Counted from the first letter of the stretch, positions 22,448-35,447 are shown. The stretch: 64,000 bases of DNA from Krasilnikovozyma curviuscula (GCA_014825775.1 MVAQ01000086.1:1-64000); one strand, 5' to 3'. The notes: generated from the sequence alone by a model not told the origin. Numbers and translations are program-made.

Positions 22448-25400
22448 ATGGCTTCGCTGATAGGACCTCTGCCCGTCACCTCGAAGGCATTCTTGGACGA
22501 ACCTGTCGTGCTGTCGAAGTCGGGATCAGCTTCAGCCAGCTTTAAGGGCTCAAAGGCGAGGAGAGTCAAGCTGAATCTATCGAGTGGTGAGATCGTTCCA
22601 TCTTCCCACTGATATCACTAGTGATAGTGCTAAGAGTATCTCAATTGACTGTTTCCTGTAGCAAACCCACCTGCAGATGCTTCTTCGATCGTCGGCCCTC
22701 TCTTGGCCAACTTATCGACCCTTCTCGCTCCACTCTCAGCCTTACCGAAATCTTCTGTCCTCCCGTACAACCAGCTATACAAGTCCCTCCTTTCCCTCCT
22801 CAGAATATCCCAAGCCAAGGATAAGGAAGTAGGTCGTCACCTGTACGACCAGGTGCAGAAGATCATGGCAGATTCTGCCGAGTCGATTAAGAGAGATTGG
22901 AGAGGGGGCATCATGAGCAGAGAAGGTGACGACGTCTTCAGAGCCAAAGTTCTCAAAGGCTGGACCTGGTGGTGCGAAAGAATTGTACATCCCATCATCA
23001 TGAGTAGCTTCTGTCGTATCGCGCTGACTGGCGTTCCCTCCACTTTTCCTCCTTCAGGCGTTTGTCTCTCACATTCTTTTACCACTGGACACCATCTGGA
23101 CAGCTGCCATCAATGTTGGTGCTCAGCCTTCCGATGTTCGGCTTCCAACCGTCATTATGTCTCGCTTCATCTTCGTCAACACCATTCTGAAGGATAATCT
23201 GGTCAAGGAGCAGCTCATCAAGGTCATCCTGTCCTCCGTCCAATATTCCCGCTCGATGTCCTTTACCGAAAGTATTTCTGCTGAAATAGAAGGTTTGGTC
23301 AAGATGCTGCACGACTTGGAGCTGTTCGATGAGTTAGTCCTGGAGCCGCTAAAGGCGAGGACCGAAGAGTTCTATATCGACAACGCTAAGCAGATCGACC
23401 AGGCTGTGGTCAGTGGTGAAAAAGGTGCAAAGAATATATGGGAACATATCTCATTAGTCCTCCAGAAGGAAGAAGCGTTGCTCCAGGGTCTCCTGAGGAT
23501 CTCACCAGCGACGAACGAGACCGAAGATCCAGATGATGCCACCAGGAAACTTCATCTCAAACAGATCTTGGAAATCATCCAAAGATGCTTCTTCTTCCCT
23601 TCGGAGTGCTCGTCAGGTACATCTAATGATGAAGACTTGGGGTTGAAGGGCAAAGGGAAAGGTGTCGATGCAGGAAGTGGTCGAAACAGCAGGACGCTCC
23701 AGTGGATCACCAAATCAATTACCGAGCTATCCTTTATTAGGCTGTCGCTTGGCGCTCACAAGAGTGGCGATGCTGATGGGGATGAAGAGGAAGAAGCTGC
23801 GACGGCAACTATAACGACAATCACACCTTCTAAACAAACCACCACCTCGAAGAGGACCCTCTTGCCTGCCAGTCCATGGACATTCGACTCATCCGGTCTG
23901 GGGTTAATGATGCTCCTCCTAAGGAGATGTAGTGTGGACCTAAGTCTGGTCAAAGATGTCTGGAGTGAAAAAGTTAAATCCTTGGTTGAAGACGTGGTAG
24001 GATCGACGTCGAACACTAAAGGTACGCGACCTTCATAACACGCTTCTTTCATCTCGATCGAGTAAACAGCTGACTTACCTACTTTATACAGAGAAAGACA
24101 GCGAAATGATCCCACTCCTCCTCTCCCTCAAATCCCAAGTCGACGACATCCTTTTTGGCCCATTCTCCGTCCTCGAAACAGACGGCTCCGCCTCTCGACG
24201 AGAGCGAACTCTTGCAGACGGAGCATACAAGGCATTCGAGACAGTCATGGGTAAACGGGGTGGGAAAGTTGCCGAGCTAATTGCGAAGCAGATTGATTTG
24301 TTATTGAGGAGTGCGGCGACTAATTCGCCTGAGTTGGACAAAAGTTTGGATGGGCTGATGGGTCTGGTCAGGTTCACCAGAGACAAAGATGTTTTCAAGG
24401 GTACGTTTCTATCTCTAGCTATTGAACCACTTATCTTTAGAATTGTGGGATTGACGTGGCTTTTTGATTATCTGAAGCATTCTACGTCACTGCTCTCGCC
24501 AAACGTCTCTTGCTGGGTCGATCTGCCTCTGACGACGCCGAACTTAGCATGGTATCTAGGTTGAAGCGGGAGTTGGGCGATGAATTCACTACAGGAGACG
24601 GTATGATGGCTGATCTCCAGCTCAGTGCTTCGTGAGTATCTCGCCGTGACCATGCCTCGTCGTCGGATCCCAACACCATCCTGATTTATCGTCATCTCTT
24701 TCAGTTTGATGAAGTCGTATAGGAACAAACACAGACCTGAAGACGATATGGACTTGAATGTGTCAGTTCTTAGCGCCGCTAACTGGCCGTCATACAACGG
24801 GCTCGAGAAGGGATGGGAGAACTTCGCTCTGCCAACTGAGGTCAGCTGTTGGCTATTGCTACCAGCTTCTCGCTTGTACTAACTTAACAAATATTTTCTT
24901 TCTAGTTCGCTTCTGCTTTGAATTCTTTCCACAACTTCTACACCTCGTCTCATCAAGGTCGTCTCTTAGACTTCAGACATCAATTGGGGTCAATGACACT
25001 CACTGCTCGATTTCCAAAGGGAAAGAAAGAGCTCAGTGTCTCACTCTTCCAAGGATTGGTCTTGCTAGGCTTTAACAACGTTGATGACGGCCACAAAGTT
25101 AGCTTTGTGGACATCCAAGGATGGACAGGAATTGGTAAGCAGGCAATTCGGTTTCTCCGTTCAAATAAATAAGGAACAGAGCTGATTAGTATCTTGACGT
25201 TATCTAGAAACAAATGAACTCTGTCGTACCCTTCAATCCCTCGCATGCGGAAAGATTCGTCCTCTGGTCAAAACACCTGCTTCAAGAGACATCTCTCCCG
25301 CAACAGACATGTTCTCATTCAATGAGAAGCTGTCGAATGACAAAATCAGGCTCAAGATCAATCAAATCCAACAGAATCAGACCGTAGAAGAAGATCAGAA

Positions 25401-25772
25401 GATTGAAGAGAGAGTCATGGGTGACCGAACTCACCTGTTGGACGCCGCGATCGTGAGAATCATGAAAGGAAAGAAGAAGCTGACTTGGATTGAGTTGACA
25501 AACCAGGTAGTTGACGCAGTGTAAGCTTACATCACACCACCTCTATTTGATCCAGCATTTGCTGACTGCAATTGTCGATAGTAAACGAACGTTCCCTCCA
25601 AACCCAAAAGACATCAAGAAACAGATTGAGTCTTTAATTGAGCGTGAAGTAAGTTCTCTTGAACTCTTGTCCATTTCCCTTTGACGACCACTGATTAACT
25701 GAACTGGCCGCTTTCTAGTATCTCGCGAGAGACGAAGTCGAATCTAGAACCGTCCTTCACTACCTCGCATAG
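22448..25772 (+). CDS. CUL4: Cullin-4, scaffold of CRL4 ubiquitin ligase
   Basis: Scaffold that binds Rbx1 at its C-terminus and a Ddb1-type adaptor at its N-terminus. The start [15 protein letters not shown] at 22448 is joined over a short intron to helical cullin repeats ([39 protein letters not shown]). The cullin homology domain contains [67 protein letters not shown] and [14 protein letters not shown]. The neddylation domain has [16 protein letters not shown], with the modified Lys expected there, and ends IESLIERE, then [21 protein letters not shown] at 25772. The acidic/Thr insert near 23770-23860 is lineage-specific. The closest match by motif is Cul4 rather than Cul1 or Cul3. About nine introns. 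Confidence 0.92.
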
Positions 25773-25907
25773 ATAGGCTCATTCTTCACATAGTATCTGA
25801 TGCATGGCTCCCAAAATTTGATGCTCTTGCAAACCACCTTCAGAGAGAAACTGGTTTCGTTGCAAATTTGTCTATGTCATAAGCCGAAAGCCAGCCTGCT
25901 GTCCCAT

Positions 25908-28074
25908 CTATAGGTATCTGCTGATGCCCAACCACTTCACCAAAGCCGTCACTTTCCAATCCACCTTTCTATCTTCCTGTAGCCAAGTAGACTTTCCAAC
26001 CCTTTTCACATTCTCTCTAATCCTCTCGACTTCTCCGGCGAGAGATTTTCGAAGCTCCGGCGACGATGTGATGATGAAGAAGGATGTCTCTGTGTCGAGG
26101 TTCAGAGACCGTGGTCCAAGATTTGATGAACCAACAAATGTGAGAAGGGGGTTCGAGGTTGACGAAGCAGAGAGCCAGATTCCTGTCGTGACGAGAGTTC
26201 GGGTGTCAGTATTGGATTTTTCACAGTACGTATAGGATTCAACAAGAACCAATTCACCTTTTGCGTGGTATGTCCAACCCTCTCTTTCCCACTCGGTCAG
26301 TTCGATACCACCGAGATCTGGGCTTCTCTGGCTCTCATCGTCAGCTTTAGTTGCTGATGCCGACAGCTTCCCAGCACGCCTGGCTCTTCGTTCGAAGTCA
26401 CTTTCCAGAAGGGTGTACGCTGGCGGTATCATTCCGGAGAGTCCTTTTGACTGATAGAATCCGTTAGCCTAAGACATAAATAGGGTATTTGAATATGACT
26501 CAGTGTCAGCGCAGTTAAGACAAATCGAAGTGGGCTGAAGCGGCTCACCTTGGGACTGGCTGCCACAATTCTAGTGTATGCTTTGTCTTTTCCACTATAC
26601 TTCAACATCTCCCCTTCATATAGAGGAGCCATGCTGAAGTAACCGCTTGTCCAATCCACCTTAGCTCCCTTTCCCAAACCATCGACAGCGGTTTCCCAAA
26701 AGCGACGAACCGCATTCTCCTCTTCTCTAATCCCCAAAACACCATTTTGAATGACTGGAACAACTTCTGTGTCTGCATCAACTCTACGGCCTTCCCAATC
26801 TCTCGACAGCCGACACCACGAAGCTTGAAACGTTGAGAGGGTTGCTGTCGCATGTTCATAGAATGACGTGGGAGGGATGTCTTGATGATTCCAATTCAAA
26901 ACGAATGGGGAAGATCTTGACTTGGATTCATCTTCAACCTGCTGAAGCTGCTCGAGTGTTGTTGATGAATATCCGTCATCGTCTTCATCTGTGAATCTCC
27001 TGGCCGGTAGTAGAGTCCAAGAGTAGGTTTCGAAGAGCCTTAGAAGAGCGTGTAGATATGTTGTCAGATGGACAGAGTTCTTGATGTGAAAGTAGCGATC
27101 AACTCGTGTTTGGAAATAGTCTTTGCTCAAGTTGGCGCCTGTCAAAATGACTTCTTCGTCACCTGCGTAGATTTTTGAATGCCAGGTCCCGAAGCCCTCA
27201 TTCATTCTAGTTGGTATAACCCATTCGAGGGGTGGTTTCAGCTTTGGTGACCGATAGAGCCAGACGTGGACTTGAGAAGGAAATTCTCTAAGGAGAGCGA
27301 GGAGTGGGAGGACTGATGAATGTGGTGGATTTGTCGGACGAAGAGTTCGGTTGTAGTCGAGGTGTAAAGATACTTGTAAAGAAGGATTCCTTAACAAGGA
27401 CTGCCGAAGGGTTGCAAACTGATGGAGCCGGGAAGAAAGACAGAATTCAGCAAAGTTGCAATTGAAGAAAAAACGGAACGGCGAGGATTGTGACGTACCA
27501 ACTCGTCCTGTTCAGCTCCAATGTACAAAGTCGAAAGAATCAATCTCCTTCTCGCTCGTTTGATTAATTCCTAGATTGGCACCAACGAAGTTAATCAGGG
27601 AAATCAGCGAAATGTACAACACGCTTATTCTCCCAGGTTGCTCTTCACACCAGCATCCAGATGAACTTGACGTACGAGCAAAGCAAGAAAGAAGTCTTTG
27701 GGTTCCTTCAGTACTTCCACCTCATCTCCTCTAATGTAGAACCTAGGCTGTGTTTTGGCCAGCTCGTTTCGAAAGTTGTTTACCGCGTTTGGATGCTTGG
27801 AACCAAACGAAGCAGCATTTGATGAAGATATAGAGCCTTCCGAACCTGCAGTAGCTCCTGACGGTAATGGTGCTGCTCCTGGAGATGCTGAAGTGGTGAA
27901 AGAGGCAGTACTCGAGATGCTGTGGCCTGTATGGGTTGAATATCGCTGGATTTGAAGGGAGGATAGAACAGCAAATCTGGTGGGTACGACAGGTATCAGA
28001 CGTGCGGATAGTTGCAGTAGAAGAGGGGGCTGCAGCAAAGGCAGGAGAGCAGAAGGGAGCCCTCGATTGGCCAT
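25908..28074 (-). CDS. PGS1: Mitochondrial phosphatidylglycerophosphate synthase
   Basis: Makes phosphatidylglycerophosphate from CDP-diacylglycerol and glycerol-3-phosphate, the first committed step to cardiolipin, at the mitochondrial inner membrane. The start at 28074 gives a hydrophobic, Arg-containing presequence (MANRGLPSALLPLLQ), then PRFYIRGDEVEVLKEPKDFF. A later exon carries VHVWLYRSPKLKPP, MNEGFGTWHSKIY with the first H-x-K, and VILTGANLSKDYFQTRVDRY, strongly PGS1-like. The second phospholipase-D-type half has WTYHAKG|IWLS, with an intron between, and FVGSSNLGPRSLNLDTE. The frame ends at ISRYL-stop, 25908. Convergent with CUL4, with 135 bp between stops. Six or so introns. Confidence 0.9.
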
Positions 28075-28237
28075 TTATCGAGTTTTGTTGCTGTGCGAGT
28101 TGGGAGCCAGGATGGGAAGGGTCATAACGTCAACGTTTTTTGTTTTGTTTCAAAACTTGCTGCCGATTGAGAAACAAGGGAATAAATGTTCGTTCAATAC
28201 CGTGATAGTATACAGTGCAGTCGTATAATGTCTATGT

Positions 28238-30542
28238 CTAATACTTCGCAAACAGCCGTTTCTCTCGAGAAAACCGCGCTGCAATGGGCCGCTCTGTTAG
28301 CTATGGACTCTTCTAGTGTTCGGATGAGAGAAATGGCTTACCATACAACAGGATCATACCTCCTGAGAGCATAACCAGTCCGGAGCTGTTGCGGACACAA
28401 CATTGTCAGCAATCAGTCACTAGAGACCAAACGTAAACACACACGCCGCAGCGATGGAAAAGCAGCAAAGACTTTGGAATATGTCCAAAGCCCTCCAGAA
28501 GACCAATTAAGGCTAGTTTCTTGCTATTCCAGGACTTCAGGTCTTACGAAAACGCAATTGGTAAGAAGAAGGGGTACTCACTAAAGGGCGACCATGCGAT
28601 AATTCCCTCCAGATGCCGTAAGTACGACACCTCCAATCGTAGCACCGCCCAATTGGCCAGGGCTATTGCATAGTACCGCAAAGCCGACTAAAGACGCCAA
28701 GTTCTCCAAGCCAAAGAGCTGCGCGATGACAACCGGCAGCAGGGAAAGGAACCATCCGCCAACCAGCCCGTAGAGAACAGAAAATGCAATGATGGAGCCA
28801 AAAGTCTCTGCGAATGTCCATACAACTAAAGATGGGGAGCTCGTAACATTAGTCTAGAGCCGTGAACCAGGTTACTACTGTTTGAAGTGAAAGGCAACTG
28901 ACCCAATTGGAATAGCCCGCCTAGAAAGAGCGAAACGAAGAAGGTGTTCACCGGACCAAACTTGTCTGCCAAAAACCCAGCAAAGAGTCGCCCCAGTCCA
29001 CCACAGAAGTTCATCACAATGAGAGGGACAGCGGTGATGAGAGTTGTTGGGTCGAGATTTGGAACCTTGACTTTGGTGTATGTCGATATGTAATAGAACG
29101 GACTCAGATAGCCCCAGATAGCGATCATCAAACAGCCCAGTAGCGAGTACCTGCACAAAAAGATGCTGAGAAAACCGCCGCAACAGAGCTGATTTGGATT
29201 TTAGTGGTGTCAACTTACCAAGCTCCATCTCTCCAGATTCCTTCCTTCAAATCGAAGAAACCTTTCTTTTTTACTGGCATCTGAAGCTCTTCTGCAGTCA
29301 ACCGACGCGGGGGTTGCATCCTTACTTCCATCGCGAGCCAGCTGATTATCCACAGAACCGCGTGCAATCCGGCGAAGATGAGGTAGGTCTTTCGTGGTCC
29401 CAACTTGACGATGACTAGCCTCACAATGAGAGAAGAGATAGAACCACCGATCCCTGAGCCTGCTACGGCAAACCCCGTAGCTAGTCCACGCTTTTTCAAG
29501 AACCAGCCTACGGAAGGAGAAACAATGAAAATCAGCGTGCGTTGGGCGCGTCAACAAAAGAAAGCGCTCATTTACCACTAGGCACGCTCATATACACAGG
29601 TGTACCTGTTCACAATGAGACAGAAAAACCAACGGTGAGATTGAAAGGGAAGAACAGAAAGCAATAACCATTTCATGTAGACAAATGAGAAGCCAAGTCT
29701 TCGAGTCAGTATCCAGAAAAAAGCCCAGCATTAAACCCCATCAACAAGAGGCTAACCTATTCCCATTCCAAGCCCTAAGAATACCCCCTGACACAAAAAC
29801 AAGTGCCAAAGTTTCGTCACAAAGGCGCAGAGGATCAACGCCAGGAAGCACCACACTGAGCTGACCGCCAGGGTTGGCTTATATCCATATCGATCGGCCA
29901 CCTTACCAGCTCCAAAAGCGGTAACCGCCATGACCTGTGGAAGGAGAGATCAGTTCTTAACTCAATGGTGCGGGTATTGGCGCGACAACGTACGAAGGCT
30001 TGCACACCTCCAACGAACGACAACAGCCAGAGCGGCGTTCCCTGAAACGTATGACTGGAGTAGTAGTCAACAAATACACCCCAACAGAGACCAAAACCCT
30101 GAAAAAGGTCGTAGTTAAAATCAGGTTCGTTGTTCACTCGCACGACCCTTGTTGACAGTGTCAAAAAAGTACTTACCATATTGCTTCCAGCGTACGTGAA
30201 ACACGCCAGAGTCACTATCCAGGCCTTCAAACTTCCTTCATCGCCTGGGAATGTCCATTCCTCCTCCTCTTCCTCTTCAATCAAAGTGGGATTCTCTCCC
30301 GCGTTTTTCTCCGGATCCCTTCCCTTCCGGCTCGAGCGTGACAGCTGGTGGGAAAGGGTGGTCTGACATGGTTGAACGAGTAAAGCCTCAGCTGTAGGAA
30401 TCTCTGATATCGTATTCGACTTGATTCTGGAGAGCTCGCTGTTTAGGAGTGAGGCATCTTTACCGCCGACGTCAAATTTTGATGTTTCCGAAAGGGAAGG
30501 TGTTGCGGTAGTTGTGGGGGATAGTTCATGATGAGAGTCCAT
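28238..30542 (-). CDS. MFS transporter, monocarboxylate-permease type (copy 2)
   Basis: Paralog of the transporter at 19948-22112. The start MDSHHELSPTTTATPS at 30542 is followed by an acidic run and WTFPGDEGSLKAWIVTLACF (TM1). Later exons include GFGLCWGVFVDYYSSH, KKRGLATGFAVAGSGIGGS, GIWRDGAW, LSPFYYISTYTKVKVPNL, GGLGRLFAGFLADKFGPVN and GGWFLSLLPVVIAQLFG. The last exons read SGLVMLSGGMILLY and ARFSREKRLFAKY-stop (28238), parallel to copy 1. Twelve TM segments are expected. The N-terminal hydrophilic tails of the two copies differ, while the TM core and intron positions are conserved, so this is an old duplication. Substrate unknown. Confidence 0.87.
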
Positions 30543-31132
30543 AGTTCATGAGTTGAGGAGATACAGGTCTTCCAGCGTCTAGCGAAGGAAAGGAATACAG
30601 GGGAGATGACTGTGGTTACAAGGAAGAATCAATTGGCGAACGAAAATGACAGCCGGGATAATGCACGGTACTTCGTCCCGCATACCGCCCAGATAGCGCG
30701 ATCTCAACGCGACAGTACCTCATAAGCAGACAGTAGAAACGCCAAATGCTCGTTTGAATTCACTTCTGTATCTAGATGTACTAACTACTTATTTCATCGC
30801 GTAAGTGAGGTGTCTATGAAGACAATCTGGTTAAAGCGAGTGGTACACGTCCCCAACTCGCACAGCTAGTCGCCGCCTCTCTGACAGTGGCCAATCGTAT
30901 GTATCAAGCTGTCCAATGAGTGCTTGAGCTTCTGAATGACCAAGAAAGGTGAACTATAGAGCGTTTGGTGCAGTATAACGCATGACGGTGAATCAGAGTC
31001 AAGGAAATGAGCCACGATGGTATATGATGATGTTGGTTAGGGATTTTTATTTTCTGGTGACGGGGAGACAAGTGAGATTTCGATTTTTGAGGTGAACAAG
31101 TAAGAGCTATGGAATTACCTAGAAAATCGCGC
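30543..31132. other. Intergenic region upstream of MFS gene 2
   Basis: About 590 bp: promoter side of MFS gene 2 (minus) and 3' flank of NUDT21 (minus). I see no convincing coding exon; short minus-strand frames near 30904-31146 are shadows of the terminal NUDT21 exon and its 3' flank. Confidence 0.45.
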
Positions 31133-32357
31133 TCAGAGGAAAACAAAGTCGTATTTACTTAACAGCTGGGGTAAGGCGGCGAGTTGAGGTCCATATCTAG
31201 CAGAATTGTCTAACATATCCCAAAACTTTTCAGAAAAAAGATTAGAATATTGCGATATTGGTCCGGTGGGGCTAACCGTAGAGCTCAAAGAGGGGACTGA
31301 AGCGGTGGTGAGGTTAAGGAGCGCCAACATCTCTGAGATCAGTTGTAGTCCTTACAATGAGAAACTAGACGAGAAGAAACTGTACTCACATAGCTAACAG
31401 CTTCATATTCAGGGGAACAGACAAGACTCCTACAGAGTCGGAAGCAGCATGTGCGAAGGAGGTGTGGTTTCAGTTCAAAATAAGGAAGGAGTGAAGAGGG
31501 TCTGCTTCTGCTTACTTTCCTCCGGCAAGTGAACCAGACAGAGCTTCTTCACTTCCTTTGGCTGCGTGATATGAGCTGGGACATAGGGGTACTGGTGTTT
31601 GGATTCCAACCAGGAAAGCAGGGACACGAGTGACATGTATCACAAAGGGACTTCACGGCTGCTATTCAGCGACTCACCATGAAGGTTTCAAAGTTTGGTC
31701 TATACCACTGAGATAAGACATCACCAATTTTCCAATTTCCCATCGTTCCATTAGAGGTAAGCTGTTCATCCAAGAGACGTTTGAGGCCGAAGATCTCATT
31801 TTCACCAGGCCGTCTTATAGGCGAACACAGATATAATGTTAGTGGAGACTGCAAAGGCAGTTTGAGTAGAAAACCGATCTTCACAAGTATGATCCAGGCA
31901 ACTTTAATCATTGGACCTATCAGCCTGCGATGCGAGGACCAATCGACTGTCCCCTGCTCACCTTAAAGAAACTATTCGCGATTTGGTTCATGAGAACATG
32001 GGGATGACCATGATCATGACAGATGATCACACCTTCCATAGTTCGTCTCATACCATACTCGTTGAATTGAGCTTCGAGTCGTTGAAGACGAGCCTGCCAT
32101 CAAGAAGAGAAAGAAGAGAAGCATAACCATGAGCGGGATGTAGTACGCAGCAGCAGCTCTGCAATCTCTACTAACGGCTACTGAAGGGTCCTCCTCTGGT
32201 TGAGCAGCTTGAGTCGAAAAAGAGTAATTGGAAAGTGGGTATCTGAATGAGATCCAACCGAGAGTATACACAGAATGAAGTCAGATCATTTCTAGCATAG
32301 CTTGCAAAATCCCAGAGATATCAAGAAAGATCACAGCTTGATTGTAGTAGTAGTCAT
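31133..32357 (-). CDS. Pre-mRNA cleavage factor Im 25 kDa subunit (CFIm25/NUDT21)
   Basis: Nudix-fold subunit of CFIm that binds UGUA elements and helps select poly(A) sites; catalytically inactive in the family. Homology-guided splicing gives a complete protein of about 220 residues. It starts MTTTIKL|YPLSNYSFST (exon 1 32335-32357), then EEDPSVA|ARLQRLEAQFNEYGMRRT and HPHVLMNQIANSFFK. A 17-nt exon (31885-31901) supplies LPGSY, followed by RPGENEIFGLKRLLDEQ, WYRPNFETFM, YPYVPAHITQPKEVKKLCLV and VPLNMKLLA. A 20-nt exon (31277-31296) supplies PLFELY, then DNSARYGPQLAALPQLLSKY and DFVFL-stop at 31133. Each segment matches the human protein in order and length. The first donor (GTGATC) is weak but is required by homology. 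Confidence 0.9.
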
Positions 32358-32467
32358 TCAGTCGAGTTGTGGACTTCCTGTAATTCTGAAGTGGGCGTTG
32401 GGGGCGTTACGAGAGATCCCAGAAATCATCGCTCTTGCTTCGACCCTTCACTATCTCTCCGAGAACA
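32358..32467. promoter_or_regulatory. 110-bp divergent promoter of NUDT21 and the Yvc1 channel
   Basis: Only 110 bp separate the two oppositely oriented start codons, so both promoters and leaders must share or overlap this segment or extend into the first exons. No clear TATA box is visible. Confidence 0.6.
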
Positions 32468-35236
32468 ATGGACATCGAGTCAATCACAGACAATGACGGA
32501 TCAAGTCCTGCTGCTGTCTACCCTTTGATCCAGAAAATCAACCAAGCGATCAAGAGAGACATCGATACAAATCTGTCGTGGGACCAGCTCAACGGTATGC
32601 TCGACATCTTTATCTCACGTTAGACTTGAGCACCACTGATAATGAGTCTGTTACCTTTGTAGAACCCGGTATCAACTTCACCGTCATCAGGCCATTGCTA
32701 CTCGAGTTTTCTGAGGTGAAGGAACCAGCAGTCATTTACGCGCTTCTGTTGAACAGAATGTAGGTCGAGCTGCAGGTTACTCAACAGGGGTGTCGCTAAG
32801 TTCCTTTCGTGTCTCACAGTCAGTTCCAACGTCTATCGACTTCGGATCTTGCCTTTGCATCTCTTCAAACTGTGAGTGGTGCACGTTTTAAAGTAGTGGC
32901 TCTTCCACTGAGGCTGACCATGGACCATAACCCCCTCAGACCAGAGCCAATGCATGTGAACTTCTAGCTCTGAAGCTTATTCGAAGTTTTTCTTCTTCTG
33001 ATTTGGAATGTAAGAAGGGCCAAACTATTCCCATTGAGTGGCCGCTGCCGCTGACAGACCTTCTCCCAACATTCGCAGTGGTTCAGGTATTGACGCATCC
33101 TTACTCACCATTCGATGGAGCTCCTTCTTCTCTCATGGCAGAAATTGAAGACGATTTGGAAGACGTGAAGAGTCAAAATGCTTTAGAAGTCGCCGTCCTG
33201 AGCGCAGCGAAACGTGAGTCTTTCTTGTATGTCCTGCAGAATAAACAGTACCCCTTCTAAAACTCAGTAACTCTGGATAGATTTCCTTGCAACTCCCCTT
33301 CTCACTCGATCCATCTCCCTCGTCAGCTCGGGCGCCATCGTCTATCAATCGCAATCATCATCTTCTCTTCTGTCTGACAACTATAAGTCGGCCCACCGAC
33401 TTTCCTTAGAGGGAAATACAGGAGGATCACCTCATGCAGTTTGGGCTTACGATCCGTGGAAAGCAGGTTGGCTTGATCACTCGAGGCTCAAAGTACCAGC
33501 CTGGCGAAATGTAATTGAGCGCTTGAACTTCGTTCTCCTAGCGGTGGTTTTCTGCTGGTGCTTGGGATGGAGAGATTTGGAGAAAGTTACTGTCTCTGAA
33601 GCCGCTTTCTGGTTTGTTTCGCTTGGGATTCTCGTTGATGAGTTCGCGTCTTCCAAAGAGCATGGCTTCGCGATCTACAGTGCCAACGTGTACAATGGCT
33701 TCGACATGTGTGAGTATACTTACCTCTCGTTTCCATTATTCTGAAGCACAATCAAGCTGATTTTATCTTTTGTCAGGTTTCATCTTGATTGTGCTATCCT
33801 ACCTCTTGCTTCGAGTCAAAGGTTTGGTTACTGGTGATGCTGAATCCTCGGACCTTGCTTTCGACTTGCTCTCTACTGGCGCGGTGGTTCTTTTCCCTCG
33901 AATTGCTTTTGGATTCATTGATGGTAATGTTGTCATTCTAGCACTGAAGTTGTGAGTAACATCTCAGCATCAACCTGACTTGTAACAAACGACTGAAATG
34001 ACCTGACTGAAATTTATGTCAGGATGATCATCGACTTCTGCAAGTTCATGGCTTTCGCAACAGTCTGCTTCAGTGGACTGTATTTCGCTTTGCTGACCCT
34101 AGGAAGAGGTGTATTCACTCCAAGAGCTCTCCTATGGCTGATGGTTCAAATATGGTGAGGCCATTGTGTTGAAGCCAAGACAAGATCTCCACCAACTGAT
34201 TTTTCTTATCATAGGTTTGGAAATACCTTCCTCTCATTCAGTCAAGCGAAGCTATTCAATCCCATCATCGGTCCTATCATTATGGTCTGCTTCGCAGCGG
34301 CCAGCGGAACGCTCCTTGTCACCATCCTCATCTCCATCTTATCAAACCGCTTTGCTGAGATCAACTCGAGTGCTCATCTAGAAATGGCGTACCAGTCGAC
34401 CATTGATGTAGTCGCTGGAGTAAAAAGTGATTCAATCTTCTCCTTCATCGTACCATTCAATCTCCCGTGCTTGCTCATTCTTCGACCGCTCAGCTTCTTG
34501 TTGAGTCCGAGAGCATTCCACCGGTATAATGTTTTTGCAATCCGACTGTGCGTTTATCGATTTTGGGAATGGTCTCGCAGATGCTGACAGCATTAACTAT
34601 TGTAGGACGTCGTTTCCTCTTCTTATCTTCATCTCCAACTGGGAGAGACACATCGCAAAGAAACCAACTGCACCTCATGTCAGAAACGTATTTGAACTCT
34701 TTGAAGTTCTGACTGGTAACTCCTCCGATTGGGTGCTCGCTAAATTGTTCGACGAGGATTTGGAATCGCCCTCTGAGATCTTGCTGGAGCAAGCACGACA
34801 GCTTCTTGAAGACGAAGGTGAAAGTACGGCTTCAACATCTACGACTGTCACTCCAGCCAGCGCCATTCCTCCGAACGTCAGCGGCCATGAACGCACAACA
34901 AGCATGTCGACGTCCCGATCTATCTCTTCTAGCCCTCGCAAGAGGGTCAAGCCGTTCAACCCTACTCGCCCAGCTATCGAACAGATGCCAGGATCAATTA
35001 TTAACGGTAGTGCCACCGGAGGCTATAACTCACCGCTGGCTCGACTCTTTGGGCGGTCTGGAACGTCTGGCGATCTTGTTGGCGATGCTCAGCCTCCTAG
35101 TCCCCGTGATCCTGAATCTGCAAAAGAAGTTGAGAAGCTGAGGGAAGAACTGAAGGCCATGGCGAAGAGACAGGAGAGGATGGAGGAGATGCTGGTGATG
35201 CTGACAAAGGGATTGAGAAAAGGCGCATCGGTATAG
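32468..35236 (+). CDS. YVC1: Yvc1-type TRP vacuolar cation channel
   Basis: Calcium-permeable TRP-like channel, in yeast located in the vacuolar membrane. The start MDIESITDNDGSS at 32468 is followed by a cytosolic domain with the family motif RANACELLALKLIRSFSS. TM segments are visible at NVIERLNFVLLAVVFCWCLG, EAAFWFVSLGILVDEF, CFILIVLSYLLLRV, LLSTGAVVLFPRIAFGF and FMAFATVCFSGLYFALLTLG. A pore region WFGNTFLSFSQAKLFNPIIG leads to the last TM, IIMVCFAAASGTLLVTILIS. The long C-tail has ISNWERH, a Ser-rich region with PRKRVKPFNPTRPAIEQ, and a terminal coiled coil (KEVEKLREELKAMAKRQERM). About eight short introns. Ends GASV-stop at 35236. Confidence 0.88.
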
Positions 35237-35447
35237 TAAAACAAAAATGATACAAGCTGAGAATAACTTATGGTGTATGGTATGAACAAACGCGGTGATA
35301 GAATAGTCGAAAAAATACGGAGCGCAATGCAGGTTTATCTCGATGGCTAAACTCATGGTGTGAACGTTCAATTCGACATCTGTGATTCTTGACTCATCAA
35401 AGGAGAACAATGAAAGCCGGGTTTAGAGAACAAGTAGAAAGAGTTGC

